Of a stretch of 64,000 nt of DNA, positions 1-8,326 are shown piece after piece. A program made the translations under genes and the position numbers. The notes below the pieces were generated by a model, which was given only the letters and a program-made list of their open reading frames with translations, did no database searches and was not told the DNA's origin. Origin of the DNA: Caenibacillus caldisaponilyticus (GTDB lineage: Bacteria > Bacillota > Bacilli > Bacillales > Sporolactobacillaceae); the NCBI RefSeq assembly GCF_002003465.1, contig NZ_BDDQ01000021.1, positions 1-64,000 on the forward strand, given 5' to 3'. Position 1 is the first letter of the stretch; each line of letters begins with the position of its first letter.

Positions 1-153
1 CTCGTAGGCGCCGTGTTGATCGAAATGGACGAAAAATGGATATCGGGACGCAAATACCTGGATATGTCCGACTATTGGCAGTGGCGGAAAACGAAAGAGT
101 TAGGCGTTCAAACGATGAATCAGGAAGTTTCGGCGATCAAGAAAGTGGGATAA
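1..153 (+). CDS. IS256-family (mutator type) transposase, C-terminal end
   Basis: The reading frame open from the first base ends at a TAA and encodes about 50 residues with the look of the C-terminus of IS256-family transposases: GAVLIEMDEKW, then GRKYLDM and an acidic/basic tail. That tail follows the DDE catalytic core, which would lie outside the window. The gene is cut by the window edge, so its integrity cannot be judged. A related but decayed copy of the same end lies at 48157-48400 on the opposite strand. The family call rests on remembered motifs only. Confidence 0.65.
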   Translation, partial: LVGAVLIEMDEKWISGRKYLDMSDYWQWRKTKELGVQTMNQEVSAIKKVG

Positions 154-163
154 TTTCTTCGAC

Positions 164-300
164 GTGTCAAGGAGAACGTGAAATACCTCGGAAGCGAGGA
201 GTTGCCGCGAAAGCGCCTTGACACACCTGTACTTTGACAACAATGATCATTAGTCCGGGAAGGCGACCGGCAGGGAGACTTGCCGGACTTACCTGCCATA
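164..300 (+). repeat. IS-associated 3' tail with long hairpin, copy 1
   Basis: Directly after the transposase stop lies a non-coding segment with inverted arms GTGTCAAGGAG (164-174) and CGCCTTGACAC (214-224) around a 39-base loop. A second TTGACAAC box and a GGCAGGGAG...TTGCCGG block follow. Nearly the same arrangement is found in reverse complement at 48157-48290. It is most simply the right end of the insertion sequence. Whether it is transcribed as a structured RNA is unknown. Confidence 0.6.
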
Positions 301-350
301 CGTCAGGTCATCAGGTCCATCTTTCTATCAAAGGGAAATTTACACAATAA

Positions 351-512
351 AATGGACTTGACCAATTTATTCAACTAAAATATTGGAATAAACACGAAGA
401 ACTAACGATGGATGGAATTGCGCTCAAAATTCATGTGAGCAGACGAACTGCCTACAATATTAGAACACGAATACTTTATGCCATCGCCAGAGAATTAGGC
501 GAATGGCATTAA
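351..512 (+). pseudogene. Fragment of phage late transcriptional regulator (ArpU/RinA-like)
   Basis: A short open frame immediately after an in-frame TAA encodes about 53 residues, including MDGIALKIHVSRRTAYNI and ending RELGEWH. This resembles the C-terminal helix-turn-helix of sigma-like late regulators (ArpU/RinA class) of Firmicutes phages, where 'HVSRRT' falls in the recognition helix. There is no good start codon or ribosome-binding site at the 5' end, so this looks like a leftover piece. It sits just before a holin, as these regulators often do at the edge of phage gene blocks. Family membership is tentative. Confidence 0.4.
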
Positions 513-577
513 TTTATAACTTATATTACAGAATTTTCATTATACATTGATAAAATCTTTTAGTAAGGAGGAAAAAC

Positions 578-830
578 ATGGGTGGCATAGACATGATTTT
601 AGTGCCCGTCATCACAGGACTTGTGAAAGCAACCCATTCACTTGGCATTCCGAAAAAGTACAGCCCGATTATGGCCATCGTTTACGGTATCTTGGGAGGC
701 GTTTTTTTATTTGACACCAGGCGATCTTTTAAAGGGGGTGTTATATGGCATCGTTTTAGGTTTATCGGCCGTAGGCTTGTATTCAGGAACAAAGAATTTC
801 CTACAAAACAACAACGACAAAGTATCCTAA
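578..830 (+). pseudogene. Phage holin-like membrane protein, frameshifted
   Basis: After a strong ribosome-binding site (AAGGAGG) the first frame encodes MILVPVITGLVKATHSLGIP and a second hydrophobic stretch. At a run of seven T (702-708) the reading must move to another frame to continue with TPGDLLKGVLYGIVLGLSAV and the end FLQNNNDKVS. With one T fewer, a single protein of about 83 residues with two membrane segments results, matching the size and layout of small phage holins of Bacillus. Holins let endolysin cross the membrane at lysis. The break may be real decay, an assembly error, or slippage in the T run. It belongs to the prophage remnant at 0.35-3.6 kb. Confidence 0.55.
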
Positions 831-958
831 ACTTTTGAAAGAAGGTGAGAAAGCGATTCTCCAGTTTTTGATGCTGAAAAAGAAGCGTAACAACAATCAA
901 ATCGTATAGGAAAGGGATTATAAACATCACTATAAAACATAAAAGGTGGTTTTTTCAT

Positions 959-1597
959 ATGACTCTGAAATATACAGCTTACATCTTTCATTCGCCACAC
1001 ACTTACGAATATGTGCACTTTGCACCTTTGGGTTCTGGCAACTATGATGGCACAGGATATATCTACAATGGTCAGATCGTCATTTATGTTGGGGATGATG
1101 AGTGGTCCGGTGGCGGTGGAGGCAAACGAGCAGTCATTAAATGGTTTGATTTGAGAGATAACAAATGGAAATTAACCAACGGATGCGAAGGATATGATTG
1201 GAATAATGCATCGGAGACTAAAAAGTTCAGGATATTGAAAAATTTTAATGATTGGTGTGACGGGCGTTTAATTAATATTGTTCGAATGAACGATGTCATC
1301 TATGGCTCTAACTGGTATTGCCCGTATTCTCACGGATCCCATTATTCGCTAAGGAGCAATACTTATCATAGAGTAGCAGAAGGATCAAGTAAAACTCTTT
1401 ATGCGAGTAAAAAAGGTGTAGCCTGTGGCTCAGGCCAAGGTTATCTCATGAATAATAAAATTTACGATTCAGGTTCTATTTGGATTAGAATGTATGGATA
1501 TTATGACCCAGATGGAAAATGGCACGAAACATTTAACGAGTATGTTTATGAAAATATAGCTCAGTCTCCATCAAACTATTCCATCAATACATTTTAA
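959..1597 (+). CDS. Hypothetical protein, 212 residues, aromatic- and glycine-rich
   Basis: The start ATG is preceded by AAAGGTGG about 8 bases away, so translation is likely. I do not recognise the family. The protein is rich in Tyr, Trp, Asn and Gly (for example GDDEWSGGGGGKRAV and SNWYCPYSHGSHYS). It has three Cys and no evident signal peptide or membrane span. The composition suggests a beta-rich fold. It occupies the position after the holin where prophages often carry lysis genes or morons. Base composition is clearly AT-rich compared with the genes from 3.7 kb on, consistent with acquired DNA. A strong terminator follows at once. Confidence 0.55.
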   Translation: MTLKYTAYIFHSPHTYEYVHFAPLGSGNYDGTGYIYNGQIVIYVGDDEWSGGGGGKRAVIKWFDLRDNKWKLTNGCEGYDWNNASETKKFRILKNFNDWCDGRLINIVRMNDVIYGSNWYCPYSHGSHYSLRSNTYHRVAEGSSKTLYASKKGVACGSGQGYLMNNKIYDSGSIWIRMYGYYDPDGKWHETFNEYVYENIAQSPSNYSINTF

Positions 1598-1606
1598 AAT
1601 TTAGAG

Positions 1607-1658
1607 GCTACCTCTAAAAGGCATTAAATGGTGCCTTAAGAGGTAGCTTTTTGTTTTT
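1607..1658 (+). terminator. Intrinsic terminator after the 959-1597 gene
   Basis: GCTACCTCT at the start pairs with AGAGGTAGC at the end, with an inner GGC/GCC pair, followed by TTTTTGTTTTT. It ends the transcript of the unknown phage-region gene and isolates it from the lipoprotein gene downstream. Confidence 0.85.
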
Positions 1659-1684
1659 ACAAATAATCAACATTATGTTATAAT
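1656..1684 (+). promoter_or_regulatory. Sigma-A-type promoter of the lipoprotein gene
   Basis: TTTACA (1656-1661) and a perfect TATAAT (1679-1684) are 17 bases apart, 36 bases before the start codon at 1720. This is the classical vegetative arrangement, and the -35 overlaps the T tract of the preceding terminator. Confidence 0.7.
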
Positions 1685-1719
1685 TACTAAGATTATTAAA
1701 AAGGACGTGAAAATATAAG

Positions 1720-2505
1720 ATGAAAAAAGTCCTTAAATTTATCGCTTTCGCCTTGTTAATCAGTGTATTGCTTACAGGATGCAGTCATAACAACCATGGC
1801 AAAGATAATCGGGTCGCGGCGGCTGAAACGAAAACGAAAGCCGTCAAATATCCAACAACATCTGAACAAAAAAACATAAAAGAAGAAAATCAAAGCGCAC
1901 TCGAAAAATTGACGGGCGATTATCGCCGCATCGCCATCATCGCACGGGATTATCAACTTCCCAAAGAAGGAAGGATTTCAAAAAAAGAACGGCCGGATTT
2001 ATACAAATACGAGCCTGACGGCGTCATCATTTATGACAATCTTTATGTCTTTCAAAACGATGGCCGCCTTGACAGCCGAATAGCCACCAAAGACCACCCC
2101 ACGATCCAACCACCAACGAAAGGACAATATCTCGGCGTAATCATGGCGATGGTGGACGATATCGTTGACGAGCTCGATTTCAAAGGTCTCCTACTAAATC
2201 CCGGCGTTTTAAGTCAAGAAGAAAAAAGAGAGCAATATTTTAAAGACTGGAATACCCAAACCGACGGAAAACCAGCAGATCTGGCCCATAAATATAAACG
2301 ACTAAATGAAATCATCCCCTATGCCCAAGGCTACCCGATTATTTTAGCAAAACTTAAAGACATCCAAGCCACATTCGAACAAGCGGAACAATATGGGAAA
2401 TCCAAAGATACCATCGAAAAAGCATTAGACCTTTATCATCAAGGGTGCGAAAAAGCAAAAAAATTAAGCGAAGCATTTGCAGTTGGACGAGAATTAAAAA
2501 ATTGA
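1720..2505 (+). CDS. Putative lipoprotein of unknown function
   Basis: The 261-residue product starts with a lipoprotein signal peptide: MKKVLK, a hydrophobic core, then the lipobox LLTGC with Cys at about position 21. After a Ser/Asn/Lys-rich linker the mature part is strongly charged and mostly predicted helical (LEKLTGDYRRIAIIARDYQL; long Lys/Glu/Gln-rich C-terminal helix). It should be anchored on the outer face of the membrane. I do not recognise the domain. It has its own promoter and stands alone between phage remnants, in AT-rich DNA, so it may be a moron or an accessory gene rather than a core gene. The start is supported by AAAGGACG upstream, though the spacing is long. Confidence 0.7.
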   Translation: MKKVLKFIAFALLISVLLTGCSHNNHGKDNRVAAAETKTKAVKYPTTSEQKNIKEENQSALEKLTGDYRRIAIIARDYQLPKEGRISKKERPDLYKYEPDGVIIYDNLYVFQNDGRLDSRIATKDHPTIQPPTKGQYLGVIMAMVDDIVDELDFKGLLLNPGVLSQEEKREQYFKDWNTQTDGKPADLAHKYKRLNEIIPYAQGYPIILAKLKDIQATFEQAEQYGKSKDTIEKALDLYHQGCEKAKKLSEAFAVGRELKN

Positions 2506-2898
2506 ATGGGATTTAAGTACCTCGGCTTGATGACAAGATTGATTTTCAAATGATGGATGTTAGGGTCAATAAAGTTTGCTCCAGTTTGTTTTACCATCGA
2601 CTCTTTGCTAAATTAACACCGTCCCACATCATCCTTATGTTGGCTTAGAGAAGATAAACGACCGCGTTACAGGTGAATACCGCCCCCTTCTATCTGGCGA
2701 TGATCTCTTGGTTAAGACGTTTTAACCAACAGTTTTCAGTTTTGATCGGGAAATTTGTCTATTATACTCGTAGGGAGATACCACATAAGAGCTAATAACT
2801 AATACATATTCTATGGAGTACTCATGAAGGAAGCCTCTATAATCGCGAAATTATCAAATGAATATAAAAAACGGGATGAAAGTTAGAAAAGTTAGTAT
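2506..2898. other. Non-coding AT-rich spacer
   Basis: I see no gene here longer than about 20 codons. The one small frame with ATG at 2824 (20 residues, MKEASIIAKL...) has no convincing ribosome-binding site. The region probably consists of eroded mobile DNA. Confidence 0.4.
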
Positions 2899-2940
2899 AA
2901 AAAACATGCACATAGCATCATGTGCATGTTTTTTCTTTTT
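2899..2940 (+). terminator. Strong intrinsic terminator
   Basis: AAAAAACATGCACA pairs perfectly with TGTGCATGTTTTTT across an 8-base loop and is followed by CTTTTTT. The symmetrical A/T flanks allow function on both strands. Confidence 0.8.
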
Positions 2941-3111
2941 TGAGAAACCTTGTCGAAACATGTACACACAAACAACATGGTAATAACTCATTAGTTGGTA
3001 ATCCATTTTTAGGAAATTTCATTTCAATGTTGCACAATCATTACATTTTTTAAACTTATTAGAATGTTACTCTTTAATTGCAATTAAAATTAATGAAAGG
3101 AGCAAAAACAA

Positions 3112-3630
3112 ATGGATCAAATGGTATTGCTCACACAACAATGGTTGAACAGAACTTATGGTGGCAGACACGGTTACGAAGAGATACCTGAGGACGGTAA
3201 AACCGGCTGGACGACGGTGTATGCGCTAACGAGAGCCTTACAAATCGAACTGGGCATTGAGGAACCCGCGGATAATTTTGGTCCTCAAACAGAAGCGCTT
3301 TTCCAACCGCTTGTTCCAAGTGATTATCAAGATGAACCAAGCAATATGATTTTTATTCTTCAAGGTGCCCTATGGTGTAAGGGAATCCCCCCGGGATCTT
3401 GGATGGGCATTTTTGACGAAGCTACGGTTCAAACAGTAAAAAACTTTCAAGCAGACGCTGGATTGACAAACTTGGATGGAATTGTCACAACACCCATGAT
3501 GAAAGCCTTGTTAAATATGAGTGCTTTTGTCTTAGTTCCCGGTGGAGATAGCTTGATAGACGCCGCTTTTTTTCGGCCGGCTTGTATAAGCGTCAGCGAT
3601 ATTGCCCTAAGAACTTGGGTGTCAGAATGA
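3112..3630 (+). pseudogene. Peptidoglycan-binding-domain protein, truncated
   Basis: The ATG follows GAAAGGAGC. The 172-residue frame contains two peptidoglycan-binding-like repeats (VLLTQQWLNRTYGG; later FILQGALWCKGIPPGSWMG and TVQTVKNFQADAGL). This is the N-terminal layout of Bacillus proteins that continue with a DUF1906/glycoside-hydrolase-like domain after a LVPGGDS motif. Here the motif LVPGGDS (about residue 145) is followed by unrelated sequence and a stop soon after a run of seven T (3567-3573), so the catalytic part is missing. It was probably the lysin of the same remnant prophage as the holin. A smaller functional protein cannot be excluded. Confidence 0.55.
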
Positions 3631-3659
3631 CGGCAGACCGATCCCTCCCCCCCCCCGTT

Positions 3660-4178
3660 TTAAACGCTGTCGTTCCTTAGAGCCGCCATCTCTTGGGAAT
3701 CCGCCCCTTCCCAACCTTTGCAAACATCCACCCATTCTTTTGCCAATGAATATTGATAGAGTTCATCAATGGTCAGTTCAATGGCGGAGTTCGTGTTGCC
3801 GCAAGCCGGAAAGACGGTATCAAAACGTTTTAAAGAGGTATCCAGATAGACATCACATTCATTTTTCAATCCGAACGGACAAACTCCCCCTATAACATGG
3901 CCGGTTTGTTCCAGCACCTCATCGGGGGTCAGCATCCGGGCTTTGAAGCCAAAGGTATGGCGAAATTTTTTATTATCAATTTTGGCGTCCCCGCTCGTGA
4001 CGACCAAAAGGGCTTTATCCTCATTCCCCCTAAAAGCCAAGGTCTTCGCGATTCGCGCGGGGATGACGCCGATCGTCTCGGCCGCCTGTTCAACCGTGGC
4101 GCTCGGCGTGTCAAATTCCATTATGTCCGCATCACGATTCCATTGTTTAAAATAAGCTTTTACGCTTTCCAACGACAT
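3660..4178 (-). CDS. YbaK/EbsC-type aminoacyl-tRNA deacylase
   Basis: The 172-residue protein belongs to the YbaK/ProX editing family, which hydrolyses misacylated tRNA (such as Cys- or Ala-tRNAPro) in trans. Recognisable features are LAFRGNEDKALLVVTSGDAK, the substrate-pocket loop GGVCPFGLK, and the end ACGNTNSAIELTIDEL. The ATG at 4178 is chosen because GGAAGGG lies 8 bases upstream. A GTG at 4187 would overlap that site. The gene stands alone and reads against the phage remnant to its left, marking the return to typical chromosomal composition. The exact tRNA substrate cannot be read from the sequence. Confidence 0.85.
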   Translation of the reverse strand: MSLESVKAYFKQWNRDADIMEFDTPSATVEQAAETIGVIPARIAKTLAFRGNEDKALLVVTSGDAKIDNKKFRHTFGFKARMLTPDEVLEQTGHVIGGVCPFGLKNECDVYLDTSLKRFDTVFPACGNTNSAIELTIDELYQYSLAKEWVDVCKGWEGADSQEMAALRNDSV

Positions 4179-4381
4179 GTGCTTCACCCTTCCTTGTCCC
4201 TTTTAAATTTCCTGCTTTGGCGGGAGAAAAATAAATGACGCAAGCTCCCCGACATCGTATTGATTAAAAATGATCATAAAAAATTTCAAGAGAAATGGCA
4301 ACTTTTGACGCTTCGCGATCATTTTGTCATTTCCTTTAATAGATTAGAAAAAGTTCTTTAAGCCATAAGCGTTGGCACATT

Positions 4382-4412
4382 AAAAAAACGGAGCCTAAGC
4401 TCCGTTTTTTTA
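4382..4412 (-). terminator. Terminator of yumB
   Basis: ACGGAGC(TTAG)GCTCCGT with T7 on the minus strand lies directly downstream of the NADH dehydrogenase stop. The plus strand also has a T run, so it may work in both directions. Confidence 0.85.
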
Positions 4413-4426
4413 TATGGTGAATGCCA

Positions 4427-5656
4427 TTACTTACCGAATAAATTCAATTTGCCTTTTCTCAACATCAGGCCGATGCCGCCGAGCAAGAACAAATAACGGT
4501 TGTCGATAATTTTTTTCATGATGGCGGCCGACATCCCTTTCAGCTTGATGTTGCCGAAAATCACGCCGATCGCGTCGCCGTGTCCAAGGGAGGCCACGGT
4601 CCCTTTATTGTGGAAGACATATTTCTCGGTCGGTTCGCCGCGAAGCAGATGCTTGATATTGCGCGCCACCGAGTAGGCTTGTTGAATCGCATTTTGGGCG
4701 GTCGTCGGATACGGACGGCCCGTTTCCGGGTTCATGACGTTTGCGCAGTCGCCGATGACAAAAACGTTGTCATAGCCGGGGACGCGCAAATCATCGCCGA
4801 CGTTGACGCGGCCGCGGGCGACTTCAAATCCGGATTCTTCCAGCACGCGGTTGCCGCGCACGCCGCCGGTCCAAACGACGGTGCCGGCTTTGATTTCTTC
4901 GACTTCGTCACTATTGGGTTTGCCGACGACGACGCCGTCCTCTTTGCATTCTTTCAAGAGCGTGCCAAGACGGAATTCGACGCCTTTGCTTTCCAAACGG
5001 CGGATCGCATATTCCACCAATTCTTTGTCGAACATAGGCAAGATAGTCGGCGCGCCTTCCACGTTGATCACGCGCACTTTTTCCCGGTCGATGTCATATT
5101 CACGGCACAGCTCCGGCAGCCGGTTGACCAATTCGCCAAGGAATTCGACGCCGGTAAAGCCGCCGCCGCCCACGACGATGGTGAGCAGGCTGTCGTCCTT
5201 TTCTTCCATATTGTGATAACGGGAGAATTGATATTCGATGTGCTCCCGGATCAGCCGGACCGAGTTGACGTCCTCGATGGCCAAAGCGTTTTCTTTCAAA
5301 CCTTTGATGCCGAACGTTTCGGACTCGAATCCGAGCGCGATGACCAAATAGTCGTAGTCGATTTCACCGCCGTTTTTCAGAACGACTTTGTTTTCATCTT
5401 TCTTAATGGAGACGACGGTGTCTTGAATGAATTCGACACGGTTCGTGTTGATCACGTCTTTAATCAACATCCGCGTCCGATCGACCGGCAGCGTCCCCGC
5501 CGCCGGTTCATGCAGCCATGTCGTTTGATAATGGTAGTTGTGCTTGTTGACCAATGTAATTTGGGCGTCATTGACGCCAAGGCGTTTCGTCAGTTGCGTC
5601 GTGGTCATCATTCCGCCGTAACCGGCTCCCAAAATAAGGATTCTCGGCTTGCTCAA
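4427..5656 (-). CDS. yumB: Type II NADH dehydrogenase-like protein (YumB family)
   Basis: The 409-residue flavoprotein of the NDH-2 family would transfer electrons from NAD(P)H to quinone at the inner face of the membrane without pumping protons. Visible are the N-terminal FAD site [11 protein letters not shown], the NADH-binding [11 protein letters not shown] (about residues 155-165) and the second FAD motif [10 protein letters not shown]. The C-terminal tail is basic and hydrophobic, fitting membrane association. I chose TTG at 5656 because the protein then begins [15 protein letters not shown] like its Bacillus relatives; GTG at 5671 is the alternative. In B. subtilis yumB also lies near dapF/yutM, supporting the name. 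Confidence 0.85.
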   Translation of the reverse strand: MSKPRILILGAGYGGMMTTTQLTKRLGVNDAQITLVNKHNYHYQTTWLHEPAAGTLPVDRTRMLIKDVINTNRVEFIQDTVVSIKKDENKVVLKNGGEIDYDYLVIALGFESETFGIKGLKENALAIEDVNSVRLIREHIEYQFSRYHNMEEKDDSLLTIVVGGGGFTGVEFLGELVNRLPELCREYDIDREKVRVINVEGAPTILPMFDKELVEYAIRRLESKGVEFRLGTLLKECKEDGVVVGKPNSDEVEEIKAGTVVWTGGVRGNRVLEESGFEVARGRVNVGDDLRVPGYDNVFVIGDCANVMNPETGRPYPTTAQNAIQQAYSVARNIKHLLRGEPTEKYVFHNKGTVASLGHGDAIGVIFGNIKLKGMSAAIMKKIIDNRYLFLLGGIGLMLRKGKLNLFGK

Positions 5657-6090
5657 TTGGATCACTTCCACCTTTTATAAATTTCTCGTTACCTGAAGAA
5701 AGATTGTGAAAAACTTCACGAATATCTTCAGTCTATCAGTCCATAGACAATATTAGGACTTTCCTATACATTTTTCAAGCCTATTTGCAAAAAATCGTAA
5801 CGCAGTTGTCAATGAAAGTCGCCCCATCTCTATCGTCCGTTTTGTGCGATTTTGTGAATAAGTTGTCCGTCCGGATTCCACATTATTTGCGCCCGATGTG
5901 TGTCAATTTTTGTTTCCGGATGAATAAATTACTAATTTTCCCAATAAAAAATGGCGGAACGCTCGAGCAACCGTTCCGGAATGCACTTTCTCGGTTTAAA
6001 GACCGCGCCGCTTGGTTATTTTATTTCTGGTAACGCACATGGCGTCTCGCATAGAGACTGAAATGCATGAGGACGGGACGAGACGGAAAC
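5657..6090. other. Intergenic region without recognised gene
   Basis: I see no conserved coding frame, terminator or RNA. An imperfect hairpin (GAACGCTCGAGCAACCGTTCC, around 5957-5978) is present. Promoters for both flanking genes are probably here but are not distinct. Confidence 0.3.
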
Positions 6091-6468
6091 ATGAAAAAAT
6101 GGTTGAAAAAAATCACCGTAAAATCAGGCCGCACACAACCGATCAACAAAGAAAGCCAAAGCACGGACGCGGCGGCCCTGATGCCGCCCGCCAAGCGATA
6201 CATCGTTCAAACGTTGGAAATGAAAGGGTATCCGGTCGAACTGGACGTGCGCTTCGGCCCTTTTTGCGTCGACATTTTTCTTCCGGAAGACCGCTTGTTC
6301 ATCCGCTGTCTGGACTGGGAAACGGGGCCGCTGGAGCGTGCTGAACTTCAGCGTTTGAAAAAACAAGTTCGCCGCGCCGGCATGCGCCTCGTCGTCGTCG
6401 AACCCGACTCATTTTATAAAGGCTTGCGGGCGATTTTCTTCAAGTTGAAGCAACCGCATTCCCGCTAA
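6091..6468 (+). CDS. Small hypothetical protein, possibly nuclease-fold
   Basis: The 125-residue protein is basic at the N-terminus and has one compact domain: YIVQTLEMKGYPVELDV, FGPFCVDIFLPEDRLFIRC and RAGMRLVVVEPDSFYKGL. The pattern of a beta hairpin with 'D-x-(hydrophobic)-LP-x-x-R-L-x-(hydrophobic)' loosely recalls DUF559/Vsr-like PD-(D/E)xK nucleases. The usual catalytic Glu/Lys set is not evident, so that is only an idea. ATG at 6091 fits the basic start MKKWLKK; ATG at 6067 is an alternative. It stands alone between yumB and yutM. Confidence 0.5.
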   Translation: MKKWLKKITVKSGRTQPINKESQSTDAAALMPPAKRYIVQTLEMKGYPVELDVRFGPFCVDIFLPEDRLFIRCLDWETGPLERAELQRLKKQVRRAGMRLVVVEPDSFYKGLRAIFFKLKQPHSR

Positions 6469-6728
6469 GGCCGGCGATATCCCTAAGATTTCTCCTTTCA
6501 GTGTGATAGAGCGCTCATGTTGATGAACGGCGCCTTGCAGACAGCCTTTCGTTCAACGCCCATTCGCGGTTAGCCTAAACGGCCGACCGAAAAGCGAAAT
6601 CCGTCCGGTCGGGCGGATCGCGGCGAAAAGCCATACCGCCGGGATGCCGCCAAAGTGTCTATGATTTCCGCGCACCTTCTCCGTCCGCTCATCATAGACT
6701 AAATGAAACGGTCGGATGGAGTGTGATT

Positions 6729-6878
6729 ATGCATCCCCTTTTTGTCGTGCTGTTCATTTACATCGCTTGCGTGATTTTGTTCGCGCTCGTCAGCGCGCTT
6801 TTACACCTCTTCGTCAGCCCGGTCTTTTGGATCCTCATCATTCTCCTTTTTCTTTTCATTCTTTGGCATTCATACTGA
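6729..6878 (+). CDS. Small hydrophobic membrane protein (49 residues)
   Basis: A 49-residue frame begins MHPLFVVLFIYIACVILF and ends FLFILWHSY, with GGAG 7 bases before the ATG. Almost the whole protein is hydrophobic, in two segments separated by LLHLFVSP, so it should be a two-span or hairpin membrane peptide. The run of hydrophobic codons and the ribosome-binding site argue that this frame, not the longer overlapping one, is the real gene. I know of no named homologue. It lies between a lone hypothetical gene and yutM and is followed by a terminator shared with yutM. Confidence 0.5.
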   Translation: MHPLFVVLFIYIACVILFALVSALLHLFVSPVFWILIILLFLFILWHSY

Positions 6879-6927
6879 CCCTTCCGGATGGGCAAAACGC
6901 GCTCGTCTTCTAAAGTTTTCAGCGCAT

Positions 6928-6960
6928 AAAAAAACGGTCTTCTGAAAAAGAGAAGACCGC
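6928..6960 (-). terminator. Terminator of yutM
   Basis: On the minus strand GGTCTTCT...AGAAGACC is followed by GTTTTTTT, just after the yutM stop. It may also stop the small plus-strand gene before it, though the T tract on that strand is weak. Confidence 0.8.
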
Positions 6961-6970
6961 TTTGCGCCGA

Positions 6971-7324
6971 TCAGCATTTCGTCGGGGTTCCGGGATTGGT
7001 CGCCGTCTTAAAGGAGTGGCCGCAGCCGCACGTGACGATGGCGTTCGGGTTGTCGATCGTAAAGCCGCCGCCCATCAGGTTTTGTTTATAGTCGATCTTC
7101 ACGCCTTGCAAAAGCGGGTAACTCTCTTTGTCGATGACGACTTTTAGCCCGTCAAACTCGAAGCTATGGTCGCCTTCTTTTATTTCATTGTCAAAGCCCA
7201 TGCCGTAGGACAACCCCGAACAACCGCCGCCCCGCACGCCAAGGCGCAAAAACAAGCCTTCGCCTTCTTCTTGCGCCATCATTTCTTTAATGCGGCTGTT
7301 CGCCGCTTCCGTGATCGTGATCAT
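6971..7324 (-). CDS. yutM: A-type Fe-S cluster carrier (HesB/IscA/ErpA family), YutM
   Basis: The 117-residue protein accepts Fe-S clusters from the SufBCD scaffold and passes them to apo-enzymes in the cytosol. The three conserved cysteines of A-type carriers are visible: GGGCSGLSYG (about residue 35) and the C-terminal pair in VTCGCGHSF (about residues 101-103). ATG at 7324 follows GAGGAG and gives the family's standard start MITITEAA. It neighbours dapF as in B. subtilis. With yutI (9849) and the suf operon (20.2-25.4 kb) it completes the Fe-S assembly set in this window. Confidence 0.9.
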   Translation of the reverse strand: MITITEAANSRIKEMMAQEEGEGLFLRLGVRGGGCSGLSYGMGFDNEIKEGDHSFEFDGLKVVIDKESYPLLQGVKIDYKQNLMGGGFTIDNPNAIVTCGCGHSFKTATNPGTPTKC

Positions 7325-7448
7325 GCTTTCACACTCCTCTCGCATGTTCTTATTTTTATTATAGACATTGCCAATCGACGCGCTCAAGCGAACGGCCCGC
7401 TCGGAACCGCCCGCCTACCCTTCCATATTGCCGGAGGCGGCGCACGCG

Positions 7449-8326
7449 TTACAGATCAGCCGGCGCAAAATACATTCCGCGGCAGACGAATTCCGCGGGC
7501 CCGGTCATGAAAACGTGATCGCTGGCGGCGTCCCACATGATATAGAGATCGCCGCCCGCGAGGTGAACCGTCACCCGGCTCCCTCTTTCGGCTTGATTAT
7601 TCAAGACCGCGGCGACCACAGCGGCGCAGGCGCCCGTTCCGCACGCTTGCGTTATCCCGGAACCGCGCTCCCAAACGCGGTAGATCAACTCGCGCGGACC
7701 GACGGGCTCGATGAAGCCGACGTTGGCGCCCTCCGGGAACAGCGGGTGGCCGCCGTCGGCCAAAAGCGGCCCGACCGTTTCGATCGGCGCTTCGTCGATG
7801 TCCTCGACAAAAAACAGGGCATGGGGATTGCCCATGGAAACGGCGGTCACGCGGTAAATCGCATCGCCCGCTTCGATCGCTTCATCGATCACGCGCCCTT
7901 CCCCTTCCCCGGCCATCGGAATCGCGCGGCGGCTTAAGGCCGGAGCGCCCATATCGATCGTCACCGTCTCAACCGCTCCGCCCGACGGATGAACTTCGGC
8001 CGCCACCGGGCCGCCCAACGTTTCAATCGTGAAACGCTCCGTTTTTACGATGCCCGTTTCGTACGCATATTTGGCGACGCAGCGCAGCCCGTTGCCGCAA
8101 TTTTTTCCTTCCGACCCGTCTTTGTTGAAAATCCGCATTTTACGTCCGCGGTCTCCGACGGCGCGATGAGGATGAGCCCGTCGCTGCCGATGCCCGTATT
8201 CGGATCGGCCACGCGCCGCGCCAGCTCCGCATAATCGCTCACGCGGATGTCCTCGCGAAACAAATCCAAATAAATATAAGCATTGCCGAGACCGTGCATT
8301 TTAATAAAAGGAATCGCCGTTCCCAC
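7449..8326 (-). pseudogene. dapF: Diaminopimelate epimerase, one-base frameshift
   Basis: DapF converts LL- to meso-diaminopimelate for lysine and peptidoglycan synthesis. The N-terminal part ([35 protein letters not shown]) lies in one frame. The rest, from [20 protein letters not shown] onward, lies in another. Both catalytic cysteines are present (NCGNGLRC and ACGTGACAA). Adding one A to the run of four (8138-8141) joins the two parts into a normal protein of about 292 residues. Because the pathway is essential for DAP-containing cell walls and everything else is intact, a sequencing or assembly error is the likeliest explanation. GTG at 8326 follows AAAGGA with good spacing. Confidence 0.8.

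Noticed and set aside
2824-2886. A 20-codon peptide gene (MKEASIIAKL..)
   Set aside because: No ribosome-binding site and no recognisable pattern in AT-rich non-coding DNA.
4580-5680. A 366-codon open frame antisense to yumB
   Set aside because: Shadow of a well-supported conserved gene; no homologous pattern.
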